From Alloalcanivorax marinus (lineage in GTDB: Bacteria > Pseudomonadota > Gammaproteobacteria > Pseudomonadales > Alcanivoracaceae), in the NCBI RefSeq assembly GCF_016785095.1, contig NZ_JAEKJB010000008.1, positions 310,001-374,000 of the forward strand: a stretch of DNA of 64,000 nt. Direction: 5' to 3'. The notes under the pieces are model-generated. The model worked only from the letters and a program-made list of their open reading frames with translations, made no database searches and had not been told where the DNA came from. Of this stretch, positions 1 to 8,978 are shown piece after piece (positions within the stretch are counted from its first letter, which is position 1; every line of letters starts with the position of its first letter). Both the position numbers and the translations under genes were made by a program.

Positions 1-1395
1 GCTGTTGATCGCGCAGCCCCCCATGGTGTGGTGGATCTTCGGCGAGAGGCGCATGACGTAGTAGGGCGGCGTGTCGATCTTGTCCACGTTGGCGGCCATG
101 TAGCGGCCGAATTCCGAATCCTTGCCGGCGTCGACGCTGTCGTTGAACGCCTTCACCGTGGCCTTCAGCTCGCTCACCGGAATATCGTGGGCCCGCGCCA
201 TCTCTTCCAGGGAACCGTATTCCATCAGGGCGCCGCTCCGTTTCATCCGCCCCAGGCGCTGCTGCGAGGTATCCATGGTGCCTTTGCCATAGCCCTTGGC
301 GTCGGCGAAGGCGATGGTCTTGTTGCCGGCGGCGAGAATGGCGTCGGCGCGGGTCTTGCGGTCCGCCAGCTCGTTGACGAAGCGCTTGCCGGTGCGGGTG
401 TCCACCCACAGACCGTAGGAGGCGGTGACGCCCTGCACGAAATGGGGCGCCATGCCGAAGCCCCGTTCATCGGGGCTGGTCCAGGGGCCAAGCTGAATCC
501 AGGAGGGCTGCACCAGAATGCAGCCGGCGTGCAGCGCGGCGCGCAGCGCCTCGGCGGTGGCACCGGGCTGGTTGGTGGTGTCCAGGTCGCCGCCCAGGCG
601 CGGGTCCTGGAGGGCACGGAACACCGGGTCGGCGCCGAAGCCGCCGGAGGCCATGACCACGGCCCGCCGCGCCTTGATGGCCACCGGCGTGCCGCTTTCC
701 AGGTCCGGATGGCGGAAACCGCGATGGACGATCACGCCTTTTACCCGCCCATCGTCGTCGCGCAACAGGCGCTTCAACAGCATGCCGGTACGCGGCTCCA
801 CGGCCAGCTCCTTGAGCCGGGCCAGCTGCGGCTCGATGATGCCGGCGCCGCTGCCGGACGCGACGCTGTAGGAGCGCGGCACCGCGTGCCCGCCCATGTG
901 CGACAACCCGGAATACTCCACGCCCAGTTCGTCGATGGTCCACTGCACGGTCTCCACCGATTGGTCGGCGACGATCCGCGCCAGTTCCGGCTGGTTCAAA
1001 TAGAGACCGGCCTTGAGCATGTCCTCATAAAGGCTGTCCGGCGAATCCTTGATGCCCTGCTTGGCCTGCAACGGCGAACCGGCGGCGGCGATCACGCCAC
1101 CACTGATGATGGAATTGCCCCCGGGGGTGCGCATTTTCTCCAGCAGGGCCACGGACGCGCCGGCCTTGGCCGCCTCATGGGCGGCGGCCAGCCCGGCGAA
1201 GCCGGAACCCACCACCACCACGTCCACCTCTTCGTCCCACTTAGCCGGCATCTTGTCCGGCATAGCCTCGGCGCGGGCCTGGCGGCTCAGGCCGGCGGCC
1301 CCCAGGGCCAACCCGCCGAGCATCGAAGCGCCGCCGGCTTTCAGCAGCTGGCGGCGGGTCAGGGCCTGAAAACGATGCGTTTGCTTATTGCTCAC
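1..1395 (-). CDS. Tat-exported FAD-dependent fumarate-reductase-like flavoprotein (C-terminus cut by window edge)
   Basis: The first 465 codons are present; the C-terminus lies beyond base 1. A GTG start is preceded by GGGAGG with 6 nt spacing. The N-terminus carries a twin-arginine signal (TRRQLLK, residues 13-19), a hydrophobic stretch and a probable cut after A-R-A at about residue 42. An FAD-binding GSGFAG is at 63-68. GKRFVNE lies near the middle, and H-T-M-G-G at 456-460 matches the catalytic-region histidine motif of flavocytochrome c / fumarate reductase flavoproteins. No CxxCH haem motif is visible, so electrons would come from a separate donor. Periplasmic location follows from the Tat signal. 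The substrate (fumarate, urocanate, a steroid or another enoate) cannot be told from the sequence. Confidence 0.85.
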   Translation of the reverse strand, partial: MSNKQTHRFQALTRRQLLKAGGASMLGGLALGAAGLSRQARAEAMPDKMPAKWDEEVDVVVVGSGFAGLAAAHEAAKAGASVALLEKMRTPGGNSIISGGVIAAAGSPLQAKQGIKDSPDSLYEDMLKAGLYLNQPELARIVADQSVETVQWTIDELGVEYSGLSHMGGHAVPRSYSVASGSGAGIIEPQLARLKELAVEPRTGMLLKRLLRDDDGRVKGVIVHRGFRHPDLESGTPVAIKARRAVVMASGGFGADPVFRALQDPRLGGDLDTTNQPGATAEALRAALHAGCILVQPSWIQLGPWTSPDERGFGMAPHFVQGVTASYGLWVDTRTGKRFVNELADRKTRADAILAAGNKTIAFADAKGYGKGTMDTSQQRLGRMKRSGALMEYGSLEEMARAHDIPVSELKATVKAFNDSVDAGKDSEFGRYMAANVDKIDTPPYYVMRLSPKIHHTMGGCAINS

Positions 1396-1579
1396 GACAA
1401 ACCTCCCGTTAGCCGTCGGCCAAGCGCGAACGTTCCCAGCGAAATAACGCGAGACCGAAAGGATTGATCACGAAGTATTCAGATTCGCAGAGGCTCCCCG
1501 GACCTCCTTGACCCAGGTCAAGAAAGGCAATTTCCCAGAGATGCCCGCGGGTGGGCCGCGCTGTGTACCCAGGCAGCAC

Positions 1580-3490
1580 TCAGTCCAGCGGCCAGCTCAT
1601 CAGTAAACGGCCGCCCACGCCGTGCAGGGTGGCGCCGTCCGCCGAGAAGCTCAGGTCCGCCAGGGCGCTGGCGGGGGGCGCCAGTGTCTTGGCCACGGTG
1701 CCGGCGCGGGGCCGCCACAGGGTGAGCGCGCCGCCGTCGTCGTACAGGGCCAGGTAGCGGCCATCCGGCGAGGCCGCCGCCAGCCGCACGCCGGTGGCGC
1801 CGGGCAGAACGATGGAAGCGAGCACGGTGCCCTTGTCGGTGTCCAGCACATGAACGCCGGCCCGGGCATCCGGGCCTTCCACGGCGAAGGCCGTGGCCAG
1901 CCAGCGGCCCGCCTCCGACACCGTGCCCGTGCCCGCCACCAGGGCGGTGCGCGGGTCCAGGCCGTCCGGGTAGGTCACCGCCGGCGCCCCGGCCACACGC
2001 GGCGGTACCGGGAAGGCGCGACGGGTCGCGCCGTCCTTCCAACTCAGCGCCGCCACGCCGTGATCGTCCTCCACCCACAGGCTGTCGCCGCCGCCCAGCA
2101 CCCGTAAGCGCCCGGGCATTGCCGTCACGCGCGGCACCGCCCGCCGGGGCGATAGCGCCCCGTCCTGCCAGGCGCGTATTCCGTCCACGCCCCGCTCCAC
2201 GAGTTGCGACCGGTCGCCGGTGGCGACCCAGGCACCGCCCTGCAGGGCGCGGCGGCGGTCTTCCGGCAACGGCAGGTGCGTCACTTCGCCATCGTGATAA
2301 CGAAACAGGGCGGGCAGCGATTCGCCGAACGGGCGGCCGGAAAAATACACGCCGGAGACCGTGGCCGTGAACCGGGCGGCGCCCTCCGCCGCCCGCCACA
2401 GCACCTGGACCTGCTCCGCCTCCGAGTCCAGGCGCCATAGCTCGGCGATCATACGGTCCTCGCCCTCCACCCGCGCCTGGCGGTCCACGCCCAGCAAAAA
2501 GGCGCCGTCGCTCCCCGGCGCCATGGCTTTCAGTTGCAGGGCATCGTCGCTGCGCAGGTCCCGGACCCTCGGCTTCAACGGCGCCCCCGCCTTCTCGGGC
2601 GTTCGCCAGCGGCGCGCTGGCAGAGTCTCCGGCACCCGCATGTCAGGCACCCAGAGCGCCACCTCATCGGACAGGCGCAGCGCCTGCTCCGGCCAGTGGC
2701 CGGCCAGCGCCTCCAGGGTGGTGGTCAGCCAGGAGGCCGGTACCACGCATTGCCGCTTAAATTGAGGCGCCGCGCCCCAGTTACCCGCCACCGGTTCCGG
2801 CAGCGGAATGGACTGGCAACGCTGCAGCACGATGGCGGAGGCTGGCCGCCCGAGGATCGGGCTCAGGTCCAGCAGCCGGGCGGAGTCCGTCACCGGCACC
2901 TTGTCCTCCCGCCTTTCGTGGACGAAGCGCGCGCCCGCCAACCGGCTTGAAAAGCCGGGCAGGCCACGCATCCTTTCCGGGTCGGACGCCACATTGGCCA
3001 GCAAGCGCCGCTGGCGGGCGGCGCTTTCCGGTTCCGTCAGGGCGCCCTGGCTCACCGCCCGCCGCAGCGCCGGCGCCAGCCCCTGGTCCACCCAGGCACG
3101 GCGCGCCTCCGGGCTGGCCGCCAGCCACCAGCGGCGCCAGGGGTCGGGCCAATCCGCCACCGTTTGCGGCGCCGTATCCAGCGTCCACCCAAGCCTGGCC
3201 CAGGCGGGCTCGATCACTTCAAGCACCGTCTCGTAGTCGGCGTCCACCAGCACCACCGCCCGCTCGGATGCAAAGCGACGGCCTTCGCCAAACACCACCA
3301 CCGGCACCCGCAGCGCGGCGGGGGTGCGCGGCAAGAATGCCTCTCGCTCCGTGGACGCCCGCCAATCCGCGCGGCTTTTTTCGGGAAAGTCGCCGGCATC
3401 CGCCGGGGCCATGAACAAGGACATAGCGACTCCCGCGAGCGCTCCGACCAGGCTCCGCGCCTTCCGCGCTTTCCGCGCCACCCGGCTCAT
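1580..3490 (-). CDS. exported hypothetical protein with WD40-like C-terminal repeats
   Basis: The 636-residue protein has a basic N-terminus, a hydrophobic stretch and a probable signal cleavage after A-D-A near residue 32. The N-terminal half is unrecognised. The C-terminal half has beta-propeller-like repeats, such as SPDGRYLALYDDGGALTLW and FSADGATLHGVGG, so it probably folds as a propeller or partial propeller. Its ATG overlaps the stop of the upstream gene in an ATGA quartet (3487-3490), so the two are translationally coupled and likely work together outside the cytoplasm. Function is unknown. Confidence 0.75.
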   Translation of the reverse strand: MSRVARKARKARSLVGALAGVAMSLFMAPADAGDFPEKSRADWRASTEREAFLPRTPAALRVPVVVFGEGRRFASERAVVLVDADYETVLEVIEPAWARLGWTLDTAPQTVADWPDPWRRWWLAASPEARRAWVDQGLAPALRRAVSQGALTEPESAARQRRLLANVASDPERMRGLPGFSSRLAGARFVHERREDKVPVTDSARLLDLSPILGRPASAIVLQRCQSIPLPEPVAGNWGAAPQFKRQCVVPASWLTTTLEALAGHWPEQALRLSDEVALWVPDMRVPETLPARRWRTPEKAGAPLKPRVRDLRSDDALQLKAMAPGSDGAFLLGVDRQARVEGEDRMIAELWRLDSEAEQVQVLWRAAEGAARFTATVSGVYFSGRPFGESLPALFRYHDGEVTHLPLPEDRRRALQGGAWVATGDRSQLVERGVDGIRAWQDGALSPRRAVPRVTAMPGRLRVLGGGDSLWVEDDHGVAALSWKDGATRRAFPVPPRVAGAPAVTYPDGLDPRTALVAGTGTVSEAGRWLATAFAVEGPDARAGVHVLDTDKGTVLASIVLPGATGVRLAAASPDGRYLALYDDGGALTLWRPRAGTVAKTLAPPASALADLSFSADGATLHGVGGRLLMSWPLD

Positions 3491-4551
3491 GGTTGAGGCC
3501 TGGCCATCAGTTCAACGTCGAACGGTGCCGGATCGGTCCTTCGCATCCAGACACCCCGGAAGCCGTCCGCCTCCGGTTCCAGAATGAACATTTCCCGCCC
3601 CGCCGGCGTGTCGCCCTCCCACTTGAGAACCAGCGCCTCGTCTTTCCGGCGGGTCAGACGCAGGGGAATCGGCGTGCCCACGTTTCGGTAGGCGTAGGAA
3701 CCACCGTCCTCGCCATCCAGCACCAGCACGATCCGGTGCCGGTCAATGCGCCCGAAATACACGCCCTTCTCGCCGTAGGTGCGTGGGCACGATGTCCGGT
3801 CACCGGCGAGCGCGCAGGCCCCGAAGTCGCTGAGCCAGGGCCGTAACGTTTCAGCATCGCCGTCGGCTTGCAGCGTGCCGAGCTCATCCAGGGCCCGGTA
3901 GGCGCGGCCGAAACCACACTGCCAACGCACATGCAGGCCCGCGTCATCCACAAAAAAATCCCAGGACGTTCGCGAATCCTTCAGAACGTCGAGACAGTTT
4001 TCGTAGTGCTCGCGCTGTACCTGGCGGTCCTCGTCGTCCAGCTCCGAAGGGGCCGACAGCAACGCGCGGATTTCGTCCCGCCACTGTCGTTGTACCCGCG
4101 CTTGGAAATCGCTCAGGCCGTCCTTGCTAAAGAAATCCGCCAGATCCAGGGGCCGGCCAGTACCGGCATCAAAGGTAAAGTGGCTTTGGTACTGAGTGTC
4201 GTAGGCGCCGAGGAAATCGCCGTCGATGGCCAGCGACAGATACGCCGGGGTGTTGCCGGTGACCTGATAATCCAGGCGGCGGATGCCCCAGCCGTGCGGG
4301 TCCAGGCCGACGCGCTCCAACGGCGCGATTTCCGTGGAGAACGGATAACGCTCCAGCACCTGAACCTGCAGCCAGGTATTGATGGCCTCCGCTTCCACAC
4401 CGCCGGTTACCAGTGGAAAGCGGTACGCTTCCGCCTGTTCCGCATCGTCCAGGGGCAGGGGCATGACCGACAAAGGCGCGGCCAGCGAGATCGGAGACAG
4501 CAGCACCACCAGGGACAAAACGGAGCGAGCAGAAGATCGGGTATCGGCCAT
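3487..4551 (-). CDS. exported hypothetical protein, DUF3298-like
   Basis: The 354-residue protein begins with a Sec-type signal (hydrophobic SVLSLVVLLSPISLAAP). The mature part has the run INTWLQVQVLERYPF, then a segment about a substrate-like internal domain (SLAIDGDFLGAYDTQYQSHF, then FDAGTGRPLDLADFF). This arrangement resembles DUF3298-type cell-envelope proteins, but the match is weak. It is the first gene of a two-gene unit coupled by ATGA to the WD40-like gene downstream. The role is unknown; a periplasmic binding or envelope function is inference. Confidence 0.7.
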   Translation of the reverse strand: MADTRSSARSVLSLVVLLSPISLAAPLSVMPLPLDDAEQAEAYRFPLVTGGVEAEAINTWLQVQVLERYPFSTEIAPLERVGLDPHGWGIRRLDYQVTGNTPAYLSLAIDGDFLGAYDTQYQSHFTFDAGTGRPLDLADFFSKDGLSDFQARVQRQWRDEIRALLSAPSELDDEDRQVQREHYENCLDVLKDSRTSWDFFVDDAGLHVRWQCGFGRAYRALDELGTLQADGDAETLRPWLSDFGACALAGDRTSCPRTYGEKGVYFGRIDRHRIVLVLDGEDGGSYAYRNVGTPIPLRLTRRKDEALVLKWEGDTPAGREMFILEPEADGFRGVWMRRTDPAPFDVELMARPQP

Positions 4552-4695
4552 GATGGTAGAAGGGGCTCCGCCCCACCGGTCGGTTCGTTATCCAGAACCT
4601 ACCCGGCGGGGCGCAGCGGCGCAACGCGGTGGCTCACGGAGCGTGAGCCGGGCCGCATTGCCACCGCCAACCGATTACGGGTCCGCGCCGGGCCG

Positions 4696-6411
4696 TTACT
4701 CCAGCGCGCACTCGAACGAGGCCGCTTCCATGGGATCGCCGCCGTCGATATAGCGCGGCCAGGCCGGATAGTCGCACAGCGGCCGGGTGCGGCCCGGTGC
4801 GCCCACGGTGTCCGTGGTCACCTGGTTCTCCGGCGCGGTGCCCTGTTCCACCCATTCTTCCAGCGCGGTGAGCGAATCCCAGGTGGCGTTGAAGCTGAGG
4901 CTGGCCGCGTGGCCGAAGCCCGCCACTTCATAGAAGCGCACGAACGAATCCACTTTTTCCGCGCCCATCTGGTTCAGCAGCCGACCGTAGTACATCTCGG
5001 TGGCGCGGGTGCTCACCAGCACATCCGACATGCCGTGGGCCAGCAACAGCTTGCCGCCGCGCGCCTCGAACGCGGAAATGTTGGTGCCCGCGTTCAGGCC
5101 CACGCTCAGCTCGCTGATGCGCTGCGCGTACTGGGGCGCCGGGTTGATCGGGTCCAGGTTGTAGGAGTTGAACGAGGCGTCCCGGGCCACGGAGTATTTC
5201 ACCCACTGATCCACCAGCACGCTCAGGTAGGGCGCGTACTGCGGCATGTTCGGAAACACCGGCGCGGTGTAGCCGAAGTTCAGGAAGGTGATGGTGTTGC
5301 CGATCGGCGTGCTGGTGTCGATGCCCAGATCCGCGCCCCACACGTTGGAGCCCGGGTAGCCGGTCTCGCCGCTGGCCAGCGGGAAGTTGAAGGTCACGCC
5401 CTGGTCCATGGTTTTCAGGGCGTTGATCTGCGCGTCGGACAAGCAGCTGTCGCCGTCGTCACCGCCGCCGGGGCAACGCAGCGGGTTGCCGTTCACCATG
5501 GCCGTGGACGGATCGAAGATCGCATTGCACTGGCGCTGGTCATTGATCAGCTCGTCCGCCAGCCCGTCCAGCTCGTCGCAGGCTTCCAGGGCCGCGTCCA
5601 GCAGCAACTGCCGCTTGGCGAAGCTCGGGTAGGCGCCGGGTTGGGACAGGGCGCGGCTGTAATGCTGGCCGGCCAGCAGCGCTTCCGCGTCGTTCCAGGC
5701 CGGGTACCAGGCGATGGCCCCGTCCCAATCGTCCGGCCAGCGCTGGATGCTGGTCAGCGCCTCGCGGCCGCCGGTGGAACCGCCGGCGAAATAGCTGTGC
5801 GCCGGCGCGCTGCCGTAACGCTTGTTGATGATGAACATGGAAGCATCGCGGGTTTTCTTCAGCGCATCGCCGGCGAAGTTGTCCACCGCCTCGTCATTCA
5901 ACCCCCAGCGGCCGTCCTGGGACCCGAGCGCATTGGCTTGGTGCCCGGAGTCGCTGGCGAAGGTGGCGTAGCCGCGCGCCACCGGCAGCGGCTGGTCCAC
6001 CGCGCCCTGGGCAATATTGCCGGTGATATTGGGGATGGAACCGTTGAAACCGCCGCCGCCGAACATCAGCGCTTTCTTGTTCCAGTCGGCGGGCAACGCC
6101 ACCTTGAACAAAATATCCGGCGCCGCCGGGTCCACCGGCGCGATGCGGCCCTCCACCAGACAGTGCTCCGGCAACGCCGCCGCGCCGCTGCCGCTGGCGG
6201 CCACCACCGTGGCCGCCGTCACCTCACCGCCGGAGGTCGCCAGCGCGAACGCATCGGCGGGAATCGCCAGCCCGGGCAACTGCTCGCAGCTCAAGGATTG
6301 GGGTTGTTCGACGTCGTCGTGGTCGCTATCGCCACCGCAGCCCACCAGGGCCAGGGCGGACAGGCCGCACAGAGTGATGCCCAGCCGTTGCAGGCCGTTT
6401 GTTGTTTTCAT
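4696..6411 (-). CDS. tannase / feruloyl-esterase family lipoprotein
   Basis: The 571-residue protein starts with a lipoprotein signal (L-V-G-C, Cys25), so it is probably anchored in the outer membrane. It has the alpha/beta-hydrolase layout of the tannase family: LMFGGGGFNG (116-124), nucleophile elbow G-G-S-T-G-G-R with Ser212, Asp463 in HGMSDVLVS and His501 in GFGHA. Family members usually have Cys directly before the catalytic Ser and directly after the His, forming a disulfide (CS-D-HC motif). Here these positions are Gly211 and Ala502, so both partners are missing. Expected activity is hydrolysis of an ester of an aromatic or hydroxy acid; the substrate is unknown. It is monocistronic. 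Confidence 0.85.
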   Translation of the reverse strand: MKTTNGLQRLGITLCGLSALALVGCGGDSDHDDVEQPQSLSCEQLPGLAIPADAFALATSGGEVTAATVVAASGSGAAALPEHCLVEGRIAPVDPAAPDILFKVALPADWNKKALMFGGGGFNGSIPNITGNIAQGAVDQPLPVARGYATFASDSGHQANALGSQDGRWGLNDEAVDNFAGDALKKTRDASMFIINKRYGSAPAHSYFAGGSTGGREALTSIQRWPDDWDGAIAWYPAWNDAEALLAGQHYSRALSQPGAYPSFAKRQLLLDAALEACDELDGLADELINDQRQCNAIFDPSTAMVNGNPLRCPGGGDDGDSCLSDAQINALKTMDQGVTFNFPLASGETGYPGSNVWGADLGIDTSTPIGNTITFLNFGYTAPVFPNMPQYAPYLSVLVDQWVKYSVARDASFNSYNLDPINPAPQYAQRISELSVGLNAGTNISAFEARGGKLLLAHGMSDVLVSTRATEMYYGRLLNQMGAEKVDSFVRFYEVAGFGHAASLSFNATWDSLTALEEWVEQGTAPENQVTTDTVGAPGRTRPLCDYPAWPRYIDGGDPMEAASFECALE

Positions 6412-6568
6412 GATGCTCTCCCGGTGTTGTCGTTATTGGTCGGGTTGTCTGTCTTGGCACCGTGCCCGGCGCGGGCACGGTGTTCTGGCATCATAGGACG
6501 GCAGGCGACCATATTCACTCGAACGTTAGTGAATAAACATAAAGGTGCTTTTCGGCTATCGGCCTTTG

Positions 6569-7162
6569 TTACACGCCAGGCATCGCCACGAACCCCGGCA
6601 ACGCCTTGATGCGCTCGATCCAGGCGCGGATCGCCGGGTATGGCTCCAGCGTCACCCCGCCTTCCCAGCCCAGGGCGATGTAGGGGAACACCGCGCACTC
6701 GGCCAGGGTCGGCCGGCCCAGGGCCATCCAGCGATGCTCGCTCAGGTGCCGTTCGATCAGCGGCAACACCCGGTCGCTCACCGCCAGGGCCCGCGCCTTA
6801 TCCAGCGGGTAACCGAACTTGTCGATCAGCCGCGCCACATTAGGGCCCGCGTGGATCTCGTTGGCGGCGGTGGACAGCCACTGCATCACCTCGCCCTGAT
6901 GGACCGGGCTGTCCGGCCACCATTGATGGCCGCCGTATTGGCGAGCCAGATAGACCAGAATCGCCTGGGAATCGCGCAGCAGCACCTCACCATCCTCCAG
7001 CACCGGCACCTGGGCCCAGGGGTTCAGATCGATAAACGGCGATTGCTGGTGCTCGCCGGCGGCCAGATCCACCGGCACCCGCTCCAGCTCGATGCCCACC
7101 AAAGCGGCGAACAGGCGCACCTTGTAGCAGTTACCGGACAATTCCATATCGTACAGTTTCAT
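6569..7162 (-). CDS. glutathione S-transferase family protein
   Basis: The 197-residue protein begins MKLYDMELSGNCYKVRL, the thioredoxin-fold N-terminal domain of cytosolic GSTs. It includes the N-P-W-A-Q-V-P-V-L-E-D-G glutathione-binding region with the cis-proline, and an alpha-helical C-terminal domain ending in AIRAWIERIKALPGF. The start at 7162 is chosen over the longer frame because it fits the family and AAGGAG lies just upstream. It is the second gene after the VOC-family gene, 11 nt downstream, so the two are probably one detoxification operon. The substrate is unknown. Confidence 0.9.
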   Translation of the reverse strand: MKLYDMELSGNCYKVRLFAALVGIELERVPVDLAAGEHQQSPFIDLNPWAQVPVLEDGEVLLRDSQAILVYLARQYGGHQWWPDSPVHQGEVMQWLSTAANEIHAGPNVARLIDKFGYPLDKARALAVSDRVLPLIERHLSEHRWMALGRPTLAECAVFPYIALGWEGGVTLEPYPAIRAWIERIKALPGFVAMPGV

Positions 7163-7173
7163 GGCGAGACTCC

Positions 7174-7590
7174 TTATTCGGTTTCCGGAAGCAGCTGGTT
7201 GAACTCCAGCACGTTGCGATCCGGGTCGCGGATAAACAGGGTGATGCGGCGCGGGCCCAGGCGATGGATGCCCTCGGTGATCTCGATGCCCGCCTGATCC
7301 AGCCAATCCTTCAAGGCATACAAGTCATCCACCACGAACGCCGGATGGGTCACGCCCGGCAGCTTCACCGGCTCGTCCAGCAGCACGTTGCGGCCATGGA
7401 GCAACCGCGTGCCGTTGAAAATCAGATTGATGCGCACGCCACCCGGCGTCTCCATCTCGTTGGCTTCCGCCTTCTCGAAGCGTCGCACCTCCGTGAACCC
7501 GAGCTGCTCATAGAACGCCACCGCCTCCTGGCGATCGCTGACCCGGATGCCCACATGGTCGTACTCGCGAATGGGCTGCGGCTGTTTCAT
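7174..7590 (-). CDS. VOC / glyoxalase-bleomycin-resistance family protein
   Basis: The 138-residue protein has the vicinal-oxygen-chelate pattern: EYDHVGIRVSD near the start with a metal-ligand His, an internal Glu in the NEMETPGG region, THPAFVVDD in the second half, and D-P-D-R-N-V-L-E-F near the end with the final ligand Glu. The ATG at 7590 has GGGAG 7 nt upstream and gives the usual family length; an in-frame extension to 7644 lacks such support. Together with the downstream GST it suggests a glutathione- or metal-dependent detoxification pair controlled by the divergent LysR gene. Confidence 0.85.
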   Translation of the reverse strand: MKQPQPIREYDHVGIRVSDRQEAVAFYEQLGFTEVRRFEKAEANEMETPGGVRINLIFNGTRLLHGRNVLLDEPVKLPGVTHPAFVVDDLYALKDWLDQAGIEITEGIHRLGPRRITLFIRDPDRNVLEFNQLLPETE

Positions 7591-7706
7591 CACTGGCTCC
7601 CTCTGTGAAAAAGAAGCCCAGTACACGCTTTTCTTTAAGTTCAATAAATGGCGCCAACCTGTTAGCTTTATTCAGCTTTTCGCAAAAATGGAGCCGCACG
7701 CCTCCC
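7591..7706. promoter_or_regulatory. divergent control region between VOC-GST pair and lysR
   Basis: This 116-bp gap separates two divergent starts, the usual setting for a LysR regulator acting on itself and its neighbour. It is AT-rich compared with its flanks (7630-7680). I could not fix a confident T-N11-A box or -35/-10 pair. Confidence 0.35.
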
Positions 7707-8603
7707 ATGGACAAACTCAAAGCCATGAGCACCTTCGTCGCCATCGTCGACCAGGGCAGCCTCTCCGCCGCCGGCGACAAACTGGACCGCTCCCCCGCCG
7801 CCATCGTCCGCACCCTCGCCGGCCTGGAACAGCACCTCGGCGTGCGCCTGCTCAACCGCAGCACCCGCCGCCTCGCCCTCACCGACGAAGGCCGCGACTA
7901 CCTGCAACACTGCCGCCAGATTTTGGCCGACATCGACACCGCCGAAGCCCGCCTCGACAGCCACCGCAGCGAACCCGCCGGCACCCTCTCCATCACCGCC
8001 CCGGTGATGTTCGGCCACCTCCACCTCACCCCCCTGCTCAACCACTGGCTCAAACAACACCTGCACATGCGCGCCGAACTCACCCTCCTCGACCGCGTCA
8101 CCGACCTGCTCGAAGAAGGCTTCGACCTCGCCCTGCGCATCGGCCACCTCGCCGACAGCACCCTCATCGCCCGCCCCCTCGGCCACACCGGCTACGTCCT
8201 CTGCGCCAGCCCCCACCTCCTCGAACAACGCGGCCAACCCCAACACCCCCAGGACCTCGCCCACTGGCCCACCGTCTGCTTCGCCCCCGCCGGCAGCACC
8301 TGGCGCTTCCAGGTGGACGGCAAACCCTGGCCCCAACGCATCGACCCACTGATCCGCGCCAACCAGATCGACACCCAACTCGCCGCCGCCCGCGACGGCC
8401 TCGGCCTCTGCCGCGTGCTCAGCTACCAGGCCCAACAGGACTTCGAACGCGGCACCCTGGTGCCCGTGCTCACCGCCTACAACCCGCCGCCCATGCCCGT
8501 GCAGTTCGTGTTTCCGCACAGCAGGCTGCTGTCGCCGCGGGTGCGGCATTTTATCGAGGCGGTGGAGGGGGCGTTGAAGGAGCGTTTGGCGCAAATGACT
8601 TGA
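7707..8603 (+). CDS. LysR-family transcriptional regulator
   Basis: The 298-residue protein has the N-terminal winged helix typical of LysR (LKAMSTFVAIVDQGSLSAAG, then R-S-P-A-A-I-V-R-T-L-A-G-L-E and L-L-N-R-S-T-R-R) and a periplasmic-binding-like effector domain from about residue 90. The ATG at 7707 gives the standard length; the open frame extends upstream to 7605 but that part does not look like LysR. It is divergent from the VOC/GST pair, which it probably regulates. The coding strand is extremely C-rich at third positions, which leaves a long artefactual open frame on the other strand. Confidence 0.92.
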   Translation: MDKLKAMSTFVAIVDQGSLSAAGDKLDRSPAAIVRTLAGLEQHLGVRLLNRSTRRLALTDEGRDYLQHCRQILADIDTAEARLDSHRSEPAGTLSITAPVMFGHLHLTPLLNHWLKQHLHMRAELTLLDRVTDLLEEGFDLALRIGHLADSTLIARPLGHTGYVLCASPHLLEQRGQPQHPQDLAHWPTVCFAPAGSTWRFQVDGKPWPQRIDPLIRANQIDTQLAAARDGLGLCRVLSYQAQQDFERGTLVPVLTAYNPPPMPVQFVFPHSRLLSPRVRHFIEAVEGALKERLAQMT

Positions 8604-8627
8604 AGCCTGATCGAGCCGAGAGCAGGT

Positions 8628-8654
8628 TATTCACAGAATAGATTCAGCTGAATC
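8628..8654. promoter_or_regulatory. palindromic operator candidate upstream of TacA-like gene
   Basis: Two adjacent dyads lie 32-58 bp upstream of the ATG at 8687: TATTC-ACA-GAATA (8628-8640), followed directly by the perfect 14-bp palindrome GATTCAGCTGAATC (8641-8654). Ribbon-helix-helix antitoxins usually bind such paired palindromes in their own promoter, so autoregulation is the likely role. Confidence 0.5.
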
Positions 8655-8686
8655 ACTGGAAGAACGGCCATGCCGGAGCAACCACA

Positions 8687-8965
8687 ATGAAAAAGCTACC
8701 CGCCCGTTCCGATTGCGACATAGAACGGATCACTTTACACATGGATGCGACTACCAAGACGCTGTTGCAGCGAGCGGCTGACGTCAGCGGTCTGCGCTTA
8801 GCGGAGTTTATTCAAGGCAGCGCCAAAGCCCGCGCTCAGCGCCTGCTCAGCCAGAGCGTGGTCACCCGCGTCAGTAACGAGGACTTCTGCCGGGTGCTCG
8901 ACACCGTTGAAAACCCGCCTGCACCCACCGACGATCTAATTAAGGCACTGAGCCGTTCAACCTGA
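8687..8965 (+). CDS. DUF1778 / TacA-like ribbon-helix-helix antitoxin, no toxin partner
   Basis: The 92-residue protein has the DUF1778 pattern: a short beta-strand E-R-I-T-L-H-M-D, then T-T-K-T-L-L-Q-R-A-A-D-V-S-G-L-R-L-A-E-F-I for the DNA-binding helices, and a C-terminal tail with F-C-R-V-L-D that in TacA proteins wraps the toxin. Such antitoxins are normally followed by a GNAT acetyltransferase toxin that modifies aminoacyl-tRNA. Here the next gene is on the other strand and no GNAT is nearby. It is either an orphan remnant, a stand-alone regulator, or an antidote to a toxin encoded elsewhere. Confidence 0.8.
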   Translation: MKKLPARSDCDIERITLHMDATTKTLLQRAADVSGLRLAEFIQGSAKARAQRLLSQSVVTRVSNEDFCRVLDTVENPPAPTDDLIKALSRST

Positions 8966-8978
8966 TTCCTGCCAGTCG

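Noticed and set aside
3868..6609. 913-codon plus-strand open frame
   Set aside because: It runs antisense to the tannase-family gene and the DUF3298-like gene, whose domains and signals are clear. The frame has Arg/Gly/Ala-rich low-complexity sequence without motifs.
7668..8594. 308-codon minus-strand open frame
   Set aside because: It is antisense to the LysR gene and is an artefact of extreme third-position C bias; the product is a Gly/Val/Glu repeat-like string.
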